Source of the DNA: Pseudomonas sp. SG20056
Lineage (GTDB): Bacteria; Pseudomonadota; Gammaproteobacteria; Pseudomonadales; Pseudomonadaceae
Assembly: GCF_031764535.1 (NCBI RefSeq)
Contig: NZ_CP134499.1
Coordinates: 434,001 to 498,000, forward strand
DNA: 64,000 bases
Direction: 5' to 3'
Shown here: positions 11,004 to 17,633 of the stretch, piece by piece
Layout: every line of letters starts with the position of its first letter
How positions within the stretch are numbered: position 1 is the stretch's first letter
Notes under the pieces: model-generated
Database searches by the model: none
What the model was told of the DNA's origin: nothing
The model's input: the letters and a program-made list of their open reading frames with translations, nothing else
Position numbers and translations under genes: made by a program

Positions 11004-11309
11004 TTATACAAACCAGAATTCAACCTCATCGGTCTCGACCTCAAATACAGCGGAGTGCTCAACGTTTGCAGGTACGTGATACCACTCGCCGACGCCAACC
11101 CGGATCGTCTGGTTATTCATCGTCAGGATCAATTCGCCGCGCGTAATCACGCCATGGTTATCGGTGTCATGGGTATGCGGCGGGATGGAGGTGCCGGCAG
11201 GGTAGGAGGCAAACAGAACGGTGCTGTCTTTTGCCTCAAGCTTATAGGCGTCAAAGCGGCCATCGAATAAGGGCAGCTGTTTGATTCTGTTTGGGTATTG
11301 GCCTGGCAT
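11004..11309 (-). CDS. Cupin-domain protein
   Basis: A 101-residue single beta-barrel. Cupin motif 1 is seen as PPHTHDTDNHGVITRGE and motif 2 as VPANVEHSAVF; the His residues in each would bind a metal. Such small cupins act as enzymes, storage sensors or regulators, and nothing here decides between these. It lies upstream of the nucleotidyltransferase-like gene on the same strand with a 47-bp gap. Confidence 0.8.
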   Translation of the reverse strand: MPGQYPNRIKQLPLFDGRFDAYKLEAKDSTVLFASYPAGTSIPPHTHDTDNHGVITRGELILTMNNQTIRVGVGEWYHVPANVEHSAVFEVETDEVEFWFV

Positions 11310-11349
11310 CTGGGCTTTCTTCCTTGTAGTCCATCACGGCGTATTGAAT

Positions 11350-11556
11350 TTATGGTTGGGGCGCGTCTTTGGTTTCAGCGATTAAATCCGATTCCGTTGG
11401 CTCGGGAGTAACGATTGAATCTTGGCTGGCTTCAGCGGCCAGCTTTAAACGGTCGGCTTTGCTGATATAGGTGGATTTTTTCTTGGGTGCCAATTTGGCA
11501 TTGGCTTTTTTGGCGTGTGCTTCGAGCAGCTGTTTGATTTTCTTGCGGCGGTTCAT
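11350..11556 (-). CDS. DUF2986-type small basic protein
   Basis: 68 residues starting MNRRKKIKQLLEAHAKKANAK, strongly basic in the first half and acidic at the end. The N-terminus matches the small DUF2986 family found in gamma-proteobacteria, which has no known function. It could bind nucleic acid, but this is only an inference from charge. Confidence 0.65.
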   Translation of the reverse strand: MNRRKKIKQLLEAHAKKANAKLAPKKKSTYISKADRLKLAAEASQDSIVTPEPTESDLIAETKDAPQP

Positions 11557-11647
11557 TTTTAGCTCGATTTAGGTGTTAAGGACGAGGCTAGTGACTCGTT
11601 TGAGTGATCAGCCGGGGGCTTAAATTGTGGTCTGTTTCCTATTGCTC

Positions 11648-12190
11648 TTAGATATTGCACTCCAAGTAAGCGTCAGTGGCTTTTACTAGATCTTTGATAA
11701 AACGAATTACCTTTTCCAGCTCATCGCGCTTAATAAGGTGTGCCGTAGGTGCGCCATTGTTTATTGGCTTGGACCGATGCACAGCGTCGCCGCGTTTTGA
11801 AATCCATTGATTAAGTGATGTTCTTGCTCTTTCTGGGTCATGGTTTGCCCAGTTCCAGCCTTGAGTAACATCAAGATCCAGATAGTCTGTAAATATTTTC
11901 TTTGTTTTGTCAGATGTCGGATTATGAAATTGCTTTAGTTCAAGTTGTAACTTTTTAATGATGAAATTTCCGACATAGCTACCGGAGACCGCAGCAAGGC
12001 GCTTTTGCACACCTTCGGTCACTCGATCTTCCACGTATGTTTCCCATGCTGTTAGTGCCATAACCAAACCGGCTCGTTTGAGCACCTCAGCGTTTGCTGG
12101 AGGAGGATTAGTATTAATTGAGTCGAAATGAGCAAGGAGCTCTTCCGCGTCTCTTATTCCATACTCGAATGATGTTTTGGCAAGGGACAT
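11648..12190 (-). CDS. HEPN-like protein (RiboL-PSP-HEPN type), cassette-region gene
   Basis: A 180-residue all-helical protein. It has the N-terminal ALTAWETYVEDRV helix typical of RiboL-PSP-HEPN proteins and the motif RGDAVH, which fits the R-x4-H active-site signature of HEPN ribonucleases. HEPN proteins often act as RNases in toxin-antitoxin or anti-phage systems. The gene starts 8 bp from an attC-like site (12199-12274) and is clearly less GC-rich than the chromosome core. No attC-like site follows its stop, so it may be the last cassette or may flank the array. The role is not shown. Confidence 0.65.
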   Translation of the reverse strand: MSLAKTSFEYGIRDAEELLAHFDSINTNPPPANAEVLKRAGLVMALTAWETYVEDRVTEGVQKRLAAVSGSYVGNFIIKKLQLELKQFHNPTSDKTKKIFTDYLDLDVTQGWNWANHDPERARTSLNQWISKRGDAVHRSKPINNGAPTAHLIKRDELEKVIRFIKDLVKATDAYLECNI

Positions 12191-12198
12191 TTTGTGAT

Positions 12199-12274
12199 CT
12201 CTAACGATTAAGCTAGGGGGTGGCTTCAGACCATCCCGGCGAGCGGAGTGAGCGATTTCAGCGCATAGTTAGCC
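12199..12274 (-). repeat. attC-like site 4 (76 bp)
   Basis: On the minus strand it begins with GGCTAAC (inverse core, RYYYAAC-like) and ends with GTTAGAG (core, GTTRRRY-like). The interior holds AAATCGCTCACTCCGCTCG and CCCCCTAGCTTAATC. It starts 6 bp after the stop of the preceding gene and is shared in design with sites at 12948, 13808 and 14743, as in integron gene cassettes. Confidence 0.7.
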
Positions 12275-12280
12275 GACAAT

Positions 12281-12934
12281 TTAGGTGAAGTTGGAAAGCA
12301 GGAAGTGTTCTACAAAGCCAACCATGCTGCCAGCATCTTGCGGTGTCAGTTTGTCCCAGTTCGCGTGCATAGCTTGGTTACGAATTTTTGGCATTGCCGC
12401 TAAAAGTGCTTTTTGTGGGCCGGAAATTAGGCCTTGCGATTTAAGTGAATTTACAACTTGATCCATAGTATTACCTTCAACATCTAGGCTGTTTGCTATT
12501 GCAAACCTCTTTAATGCGTCTTCTAATGCTGCTGATGCCAGAACTGTTGCAACTGTATGATGTCCTTCAGCTAGAGAGGCTTTGGCTAGTGCCACTAAGT
12601 CACCAAATAATTCTCCGGTTACGCTCTTTTCAATGTTGAATATGTAGCCGCCCTCGACGTCGCTCTTTGCACCCATAAAAATTCCACGGCATGCTTGAAG
12701 TGCTCGTTCCGGGATGTAATTATTTTGAATGGCTGACATTTCATTGTTGAACCGCGTGTAGTGCGGATTATTTGTGCCAAACACGCCGTGAAATAAACTA
12801 AGCACGCTTGCAGCCCAAGTGTAGAAAGCTTGTGTATCTGCACTGTGTGATTCACGGCCAAGGAGCGGAATGCGGGCTCCTATTGCTAAGAGTTCGTCAA
12901 AGCGCTGCTGAACTTTCACTTGAATATGTGACAT
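12281..12934 (-). CDS. Putative HEPN-domain protein, integron cassette gene
   Basis: A 217-residue helical protein of no family I can name. The C-terminal half has a HEPN-like arrangement: ASAALEDALKRFAIAN (a common HEPN helix) followed by KIRNQAMHANW, whose RNQAMH matches the R-x4-H motif. The first half (residues 1-110) is a separate helical region. Each end is bounded by an attC-like site (12948-13020 upstream, 12199-12274 downstream), so gene plus site form a complete mobile cassette. A role as RNase toxin or in phage response is an inference from fold and context. Confidence 0.65.
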   Translation of the reverse strand: MSHIQVKVQQRFDELLAIGARIPLLGRESHSADTQAFYTWAASVLSLFHGVFGTNNPHYTRFNNEMSAIQNNYIPERALQACRGIFMGAKSDVEGGYIFNIEKSVTGELFGDLVALAKASLAEGHHTVATVLASAALEDALKRFAIANSLDVEGNTMDQVVNSLKSQGLISGPQKALLAAMPKIRNQAMHANWDKLTPQDAGSMVGFVEHFLLSNFT

Positions 12935-12947
12935 GACTTTCCTTGTT

Positions 12948-13020
12948 GGCTAATGATTAAGCTAGGGGGCTTTAGCTCGTCCCCGCGTACATAGTGAGCG
13001 ATTTGAACGCAATGTTAGAG
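12948..13020 (-). repeat. attC-like site 3 (73 bp)
   Basis: Minus strand: inverse core CTCTAAC directly after the stop codon of the 13021 gene, then GCGTTCAAATCGCTCACT, then GCTAAAGCCCCCTAGCTTAATC, and a degenerate core ATTAGCC instead of GTTAGCC. The core mismatch may mean that the site is inactive. Confidence 0.65.
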
Positions 13021-13791
13021 TTATAACTTAGCGTCCTTTTTTAGCTCATCAATAATTTGAAGCCCCATGTAAATTGCTTCGTGTGCGTGAGGTTCTGAAA
13101 CCTGTTGTCCATGAATTGCAGCGTTGCAAATTTTCAGAATGTAATCAAACGAACTGCGCATATGCATGTACTTTTGGTGGCTAATGGTTAGCTCCCTAAA
13201 TAGCTGCCTTGCAGATAGAAATTTCTCCACCATTTTTGTTGGGTCTGGCGTGATGGTTCTTTTTCCAAGAATATTCCGGAGATTCTGCTCTAGCTCCATT
13301 CTTAGCTTGGCCAATGCGAAGTTGTAATCGCCACCTGCTTGAGCAATAAATGCCGAAACATCGTCTTCTATCGCTCCTGGTTCATCAGGTGTTTCGATTG
13401 CCGCTTCTAGATCTTCTTTGGCTTGGCGTGCTTCTTCTGGGTTCGGGTAATGTACGTTTACCGTTTGCTGTACCGTATTTGAAATGGTGTTTAGCATGCT
13501 GCTATAAACACCAAGAAACTCTCTGGTTTCAGATTTAAATTCTTTTACCTCGCCAGCAATTTTCTCAACTTCCCTTTCAAATGAAATTAGTTTTCCAATT
13601 GAAATTTTCTTGGCGATTGGGAGTAACAGGAAAAATATTGAGAAAATCAGAAGGGTTAATGCAGTGGTTCCTATGTTCTCTGTAGGAGGAAACCCTATAT
13701 TTGTGAGCGCCATTGCAAGAAGTGCACAGGCCACTAGCCGGCATAGAAATGGAAAAGTATCGAATGATAGGATTTTTCCTATGGGTGGCAC
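13021..13791 (-). CDS. Two-TM protein with coiled coil and helical C-terminal domain, integron cassette gene
   Basis: A 256-residue protein with a GTG start preceded by AAGGAGG. Two membrane segments (about 13-33 and 43-60) are followed by a probable coiled coil (about 65-105, EREVEKIAGEVKEFKSETRE) and a C-terminal helical domain. That domain contains KICNAAIHGQ, which resembles a HEPN or DUF4145-type motif but lacks the arginine of R-x4-H. The layout (membrane anchor, linker, effector-like domain) recalls membrane-bound defence or stress proteins, but I do not recognise the family. It is flanked by attC-like sites on both sides. Confidence 0.6.
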   Translation of the reverse strand: MPPIGKILSFDTFPFLCRLVACALLAMALTNIGFPPTENIGTTALTLLIFSIFFLLLPIAKKISIGKLISFEREVEKIAGEVKEFKSETREFLGVYSSMLNTISNTVQQTVNVHYPNPEEARQAKEDLEAAIETPDEPGAIEDDVSAFIAQAGGDYNFALAKLRMELEQNLRNILGKRTITPDPTKMVEKFLSARQLFRELTISHQKYMHMRSSFDYILKICNAAIHGQQVSEPHAHEAIYMGLQIIDELKKDAKL

Positions 13792-13807
13792 ATAAGCCTC
13801 CTTGTAA

Positions 13808-13880
13808 CTCTAACGTTTGGTTAAGGGGGCTTTAGCCCGTCCCAGTGAGCGAAGCGAACGGTTTGAACCGATTGTTATAT
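13808..13880 (-). repeat. attC-like site 2 (73 bp)
   Basis: Minus strand: inverse core ATATAAC, then GGTTCAAACCGTTCGCTTCG, CACTGGGACGGGCTAAAGCC, and CTTAACCAAAC before the core GTTAGAG. GGTT and AACC can pair as the inner (L) arms. It is nearly identical to site 1 (14743) over about 55 bases. Confidence 0.75.
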
Positions 13881-13901
13881 TGCAATCTAATCATCAGAAT
13901 G

Positions 13902-14708
13902 CTAAATATCAGAAGACGCCCAATGGACTTCTGATGCTTTAACTAGGTTTTTAACATCCTTGAGAATATTCGAATACTCACCAGTATCGCCATTATTCTT
14001 AAAAACAAAGCTTGGGGGGGTTAGCGATTTGCCAGCCGAGTTTCTATATAGACCTACAATGGCAATATCCTCCGTTGCAACAACGGACATGGAAACATTG
14101 AAACTAAAATATCGAATCTCTAGTAAGTTTGTTTCTGGGGAGTCTTTGTGGAACTCTTTAAAATCTTTAGTCGCATCTTTTATTTTATTTGCGTAATATC
14201 CTTTTTCTTGCTTTCCATTCCTAGTATTTAGTATTTCCTCGGATTCGGATTCAGGCGACATCAAAATAATAGTGGTTTTCCGGTTTTCTTTTTTAAATCT
14301 TTCAGAAAGCTTTCTTGAGTTATTTGTAAAGAAATTCTTCCCGTCGTTCATCGCTATGAATAGTTCCGCTGGCTCAGATAAATCCACGCCAACTGCCTCC
14401 ATGTTATTTTCATAGATTATTTTTTCTAGGCCAATTTGTTCTATCTGAAGGAATTTTGGAAATTTATTGTTAATTAATTCGGTGACTTCATAGTTTGTAG
14501 TGGCGGCGGTCTTTTTGTTTGTAAAGTATGAGACAGTTAACGCCACGAAAAGAGCTGTACCTATTGTGATGGATATTTTCAGGTATGGTTCTGCAATATT
14601 GAATCCAATTGGCGCCACAACCAGTGCTAAAAAAGCGACAACACCCCATAGTGCAATATTCTTTTTTAGCATCACTAATAATGAATCATGGCTGTCTTTT
14701 TTATTCAC
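13902..14708 (-). CDS. Two-TM protein with cytosolic alpha/beta domain, integron cassette gene
   Basis: A 268-residue protein with a GTG start preceded by AGGAGAG. Two membrane segments (about 17-38 and 43-62) are followed by a cytosolic domain. It has alternating strands and helices (AVGVDLSEPAELFIAMNDG, KTTIILMSPESE, LLEIRYFSFNVSMSVV, IAIVGLYRN), which suggests a PLD-like or Rossmann-like fold, but no HKD motif is seen. I do not recognise the family. It is visibly AT-rich compared with the core genes and bounded by attC-like sites 1 and 2, so it is a complete cassette. Confidence 0.6.
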   Translation of the reverse strand: MNKKDSHDSLLVMLKKNIALWGVVAFLALVVAPIGFNIAEPYLKISITIGTALFVALTVSYFTNKKTAATTNYEVTELINNKFPKFLQIEQIGLEKIIYENNMEAVGVDLSEPAELFIAMNDGKNFFTNNSRKLSERFKKENRKTTIILMSPESESEEILNTRNGKQEKGYYANKIKDATKDFKEFHKDSPETNLLEIRYFSFNVSMSVVATEDIAIVGLYRNSAGKSLTPPSFVFKNNGDTGEYSNILKDVKNLVKASEVHWASSDI

Positions 14709-14742
14709 ATGTCTCTCCTATAAGTTTTGTGGAGATAAATAA

Positions 14743-14818
14743 ATATAACGTTTGGTTAAGGGGCGGGCTTTAGCCCGTCCCAGTGAGCGAAGCGAACGGT
14801 TTGAACCACTAATTAGGT
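14743..14818 (-). repeat. attC-like site 1 (76 bp)
   Basis: Minus strand: inverse core ACCTAAT overlapping the stop codon of the upstream cassette gene, then GGTTCAAACCGTTCGCTTCG, then GGGCTAAAGCCC, then AACCAAAC and the core GTTATAT. Overlap of a cassette gene's end with attC is common in integrons. It is almost the same as site 2. Confidence 0.75.
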
Positions 14819-15171
14819 GCTGCACTACGGTTCTTCTTTCGAACGTACAGGTAAGACGCAACAACCATGAGCAACGGAATTAGTGAGGTGATATAGCTTT
14901 GTGGAATATATAGGCTGCCTAGCTCTGCGATGATTGCTTTGGCAAGACTTTGATCCGATGCTAAATCAATTGTTGCGCTTAAATGAAGTGCTGAAAATGC
15001 CACGCCCAAGAGTAGAAACCACTTTTTCCAAAGTGTTAGAGCACTTGCCACTAGCCCGGAAAGTAGCGCCACAGTCCACATATTTGATACGGGCGCGATT
15101 TTGTCAGATACCTCAGCGTTGGCGCTGCATGCGAAGAACATAAGAAAGAGTGGGATGTGGCGACGATCCAT
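14809..15171 (-). CDS. Small membrane protein with signal peptide, first cassette gene seen
   Basis: A 120-residue protein. The N-terminus (IPLFLMFFACSANAE) is a probable signal peptide cut after SANA. It is followed by about three membrane segments (around 32-48, 51-67 and 94-110) and a basic tail ending RKKNRSAAPN. I do not recognise it. The last codons and the stop lie inside attC-like site 1, which marks it as a cassette gene. The ribosome site (GTTAGGTGCC) is poor. Confidence 0.55.
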   Translation of the reverse strand: MDRRHIPLFLMFFACSANAEVSDKIAPVSNMWTVALLSGLVASALTLWKKWFLLLGVAFSALHLSATIDLASDQSLAKAIIAELGSLYIPQSYITSLIPLLMVVASYLYVRKKNRSAAPN

Positions 15172-15222
15172 GTGGCACCTAACTATTAATTATGCGACAT
15201 ACCAATGTCGCGTTTATCTGTC

Positions 15223-15305
15223 GTATAACGCCGCTTTGCCTGCTGCAGCCTGCTTGTATCCCGCACCGTATGTCGCAAGCCAGCAGGATTAGGCGAGGGT
15301 TAGAC
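15223..15305 (-). repeat. Putative attC-like site 5, or array boundary
   Basis: Minus strand: a perfect inverse core GTCTAAC and a core-like GTTATAC, with pairing arms CGCC/GGCG and CCTGC/GCAGG just inside. The sequence differs from sites 1-4. A better core, GTTAGGT, lies 46 bp further on (15177-15183), so the site could instead be 129 bp long. It would be the attC of a lost cassette or the boundary of the array; no integrase gene follows. Confidence 0.5.
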
Positions 15306-15401
15306 GACCACCTGGCCATTACTCAGCCACCATGCCCCTAACCCTATCCACCCCCATCTCCCCCTGTCTAGAACATTCTTCCACCACCATTTCGCGCCCA
15401 C

Positions 15402-15425
15402 AAAAAAGCGGGCCGTAGCCCGCTT
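15402..15425 (-). terminator. Rho-independent terminator after the 15449 substrate-binding protein gene
   Basis: The minus strand reads AAGCGGGC-TACG-GCCCGCTT followed by TTTT: an 8-bp stem, tetraloop and T-run, about 24 bp after the stop codon. It separates the transporter gene from the cassette array. Confidence 0.9.
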
Positions 15426-15448
15426 CTATAGTGAGGTGCAGCCTTGGC

Positions 15449-16309
15449 TTATTTAAGCCATTCAGCGACGCGCTCTGGGTTTTTGCTGATCCAGTCTTTG
15501 GCGGCGTCTTCCGGTTTGGCGCCTTCGCGGATGGCGAGCATCACGGCGCCGACTTCTTCACCGCTCCAGGAGAATTTCTTCAGGAAGGCAGCGGCTTCTG
15601 GGGCTTTGCTGTTGATGCTGGGGTTGGCGACGGTGTCGACGTGTTCGTCATCGCCGAAGACTTTTTTCGGGTCTTCGAGGAAGCGCAGGTTCCATTTGGC
15701 GAACATCCAGTGCGGGATCCAGCCGGTGACGACGATGGCTTGTTTGTTTTTCTCGGCGCGGGTCAGGGCGGTGGCCATGGCCGGGCCGGAGCTTGGCATC
15801 AGTTTGATGTCGGTGAGGGCGTATTCCTTGATGGCTTCTTCGGTGCGGCGCATGACGCCGGCGCCGGCGTCGATGCCGGTGATTTTGCCGTCGAAGTCCT
15901 TGGCGTAGGTTTGCAGGTCGGCGATGGTTTTGGCTTGTACGTAGTCCGGCACGATCAGGCCGATTTTCGCGCCAGCGTAGTTGGTGCCAAGCACTTCGAC
16001 CTTGTCTTTGAGTTTTTCAAAGTATTCGCCGTGGGTGGCGGGCAGCCAGGCGGAGAGGGTGGCGTCGAGGTCGCCGCGTGCTACGCCTTGCCACATGATG
16101 GCCGGTTCTACGGGCTTGAGTGCAACGGTGTAGCCGAGTTTGCTCTGGAGGATTTCCCCGGCGACAAAGGTGGCGGCGACGCTGTCGTCCCAACCGTTGA
16201 CGTAGCCGATGTTCAGGGTGGGTTTGTCAGCCGCCATGGCGGTGCTCATGCCGATGGCCAGAGCGGCGACGCCGAGGCTTTGCAGGCAGAGGTTCTTCAG
16301 GTTTCGCAT
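15449..16309 (-). CDS. Periplasmic glycine betaine/choline-type substrate-binding protein (OpuAC/ProX family)
   Basis: 286 residues with a clear signal peptide (residues 1-26, ending STAMAA) and an OpuAC-type binding domain: TLNIGYVNGWDDSVA, EPAIMWQGVARGDLDATLSAWLP, IGLIVPDYV and VTGWIPHWMFAKW. The tryptophans in NGWDD, AIMWQ, SAWLP and TGWIPHWMF are the kind that form the aromatic box for a trimethylammonium group. It has no permease of its own and lies 349 bp downstream of cbcX, with its own terminator. In P. aeruginosa orphan proteins such as CaiX and BetX share the CbcVW core; this one probably does likewise. Whether its ligand is betaine, carnitine or choline cannot be read from the sequence. 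Confidence 0.85.
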   Translation of the reverse strand: MRNLKNLCLQSLGVAALAIGMSTAMAADKPTLNIGYVNGWDDSVAATFVAGEILQSKLGYTVALKPVEPAIMWQGVARGDLDATLSAWLPATHGEYFEKLKDKVEVLGTNYAGAKIGLIVPDYVQAKTIADLQTYAKDFDGKITGIDAGAGVMRRTEEAIKEYALTDIKLMPSSGPAMATALTRAEKNKQAIVVTGWIPHWMFAKWNLRFLEDPKKVFGDDEHVDTVANPSINSKAPEAAAFLKKFSWSGEEVGAVMLAIREGAKPEDAAKDWISKNPERVAEWLK

Positions 16310-16658
16310 AGGTTGTGCTCCGTCAGTGAGAGTGGCAGTTCAGTGAGTTACTGGCGCGTTCTTCTTGCGGGCCTAGCTGGGTGTTACAGGTTGCGTGGTA
16401 TGGCTTGCTCGGGAGGGGTTGTGTGTTGCCCCTCTCTCTAACCCTCGGCTCTGGCATCCTGCGGCGCCCTACTTCCTGCATCTATGCAGTCGTTTCCCCA
16501 GTGGGGTGAGGGGTTGATCGGTGTTGCTCAGGTGCTGCGTGTTAAATCCGGGCTGCAACAAACCCGGCGATGGCCGTGTGGCCTCGCGGGTGTGGTGCTG
16601 ATTCAGGTGCTTTAACTAGCCGCGCCGCCGGCAGATCACTGGGGCGGCGCGGTGTGGC
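16310..16658. other. 349-bp intergenic region between cbcX and the orphan binding-protein gene
   Basis: No credible gene. Next to the cbcX stop is a strong hairpin with arms CCGCGCCGCC and GGCGGCGCGG (16621-16653) that lacks a T-run, so it may protect the 3' end or stop transcription only in part. The rest would carry the promoter of the 15449 gene; I see no clear operator in it. Confidence 0.5.
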
Positions 16659-17603
16659 TTACATGCCGAGGTGTTTCTTCACGGCTGCAACGCCGTTCTG
16701 GCCGTCATAGGTGGTAACGCCGGCCAGCCACTGGTCGAGGATCGCCGGGTTGGCTTTGATCCAGTCGGCCGCGACTTTGGTTGGGTTCTGTTTTTCCAGA
16801 ACCTTTTCCATCAGCTGGCTTTCGATTTCCACGGTGAACTGCAGGTTGTTCAGCAGTTTGCCGACGTTGGCGCAGCGCGCTTCGTAATCCGGCGGTACTA
16901 CGGTGTAGACCTTGGCGGCGCCGTAGTCGGGGCCGAAGACGTCATCGCCGCCTTCCAGGTAGGTGATGTCGAACTGGGTGTTCATCGGGTGCGGTGCCCA
17001 GCCGAGGAATACGGCAGGTTCTTTCTTTTTCACCGCGCGTTGCAGCTGAACGAGCATGCCGGCTTCGCTGGACTCGACCATCTTGAATTCGCCGAGGCCG
17101 AACTGGTTGCTCTTGATCATGCCGTCGATCAGCAGGTTGCCGTCGTTACCCGGCTCGATGCCGAAGATTTTGCCGCCCAGCTGGTCCTTGAACTTGGCGA
17201 TGTCGGCAAAGCTTTTCAGCCCGGCTTCTGCGGCGTAGGTCGGCACGGCGAGGGTGTATTTGGCGCCTTCAAGGTTGGCCTTGGGCAGCACTTTGACGCC
17301 GCCATCCTTTGTGAAGGGTTCAATCACAGCGTCCATCGAGGGCGCCCAGTAACCGAGGAAGACGTCGATCTGGCCGCTTTTCACCCCGGTAAAGGCGATA
17401 GGTACGGAGGCCATGATCTTGCGGGTCTGGTAGCCCAGGCCTTCGCTGAGGGTCATGGCGACACCGGTGGTGGCGGCGATGTCGGCCCAGCCAATTTCGG
17501 CGAAGCGCACCATTTTGCAACTCTCCGGCTCTTGCGCCCAGGCGCTTTGCAGCATGGCCACGGAGAGCAGGCCGACACCTGCGAGCTGTTTAATCGTTTT
17601 CAT
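16659..17603 (-). CDS. cbcX: Choline ABC transporter, periplasmic binding protein
   Basis: 314 residues with a signal peptide (about 1-23, QSAWA). The domain matches ChoX/CbcX choline-binding proteins: MVRFAEIGWADIAATTG, QIDVFLGYWAPSMD, NLEGAKYTLAVPTY, FGIEPGNDGNLLI, ESSEAGMLVQLQRAV and PAVFLGWAPHPMN. It is the third gene of the cbcV-cbcW-cbcX unit, 30 bp after cbcW. In Pseudomonas this system imports choline, betaine and carnitine as nutrients in osmotically relaxed conditions, feeding the bet, gbc, dgc and sox steps encoded around it. Confidence 0.92.
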   Translation of the reverse strand: MKTIKQLAGVGLLSVAMLQSAWAQEPESCKMVRFAEIGWADIAATTGVAMTLSEGLGYQTRKIMASVPIAFTGVKSGQIDVFLGYWAPSMDAVIEPFTKDGGVKVLPKANLEGAKYTLAVPTYAAEAGLKSFADIAKFKDQLGGKIFGIEPGNDGNLLIDGMIKSNQFGLGEFKMVESSEAGMLVQLQRAVKKKEPAVFLGWAPHPMNTQFDITYLEGGDDVFGPDYGAAKVYTVVPPDYEARCANVGKLLNNLQFTVEIESQLMEKVLEKQNPTKVAADWIKANPAILDQWLAGVTTYDGQNGVAAVKKHLGM

Positions 17604-17633
17604 CTGCGATTCCCTGTGATGGTTAAATTTAGA

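Noticed and set aside
9127..11556. Lipase, membrane protein, nucleotidyltransferase, cupin and DUF2986 genes as further integron cassettes
   Set aside because: They face the same way as the cassettes, but the gaps are too short or lack paired core sites; two of the genes overlap by four bases, which is an operon feature.
11557..11647. An attC-like site after the HEPN gene at 11648
   Set aside because: The 91-bp gap has no RYYYAAC/GTTRRRY pair and none of the shared interior sequence of the other sites.
15306..15448. An integrase gene or attI next to the array
   Set aside because: Only a terminator and short non-coding sequence lie here, followed by the binding-protein gene; no integrase frame exists in the window.
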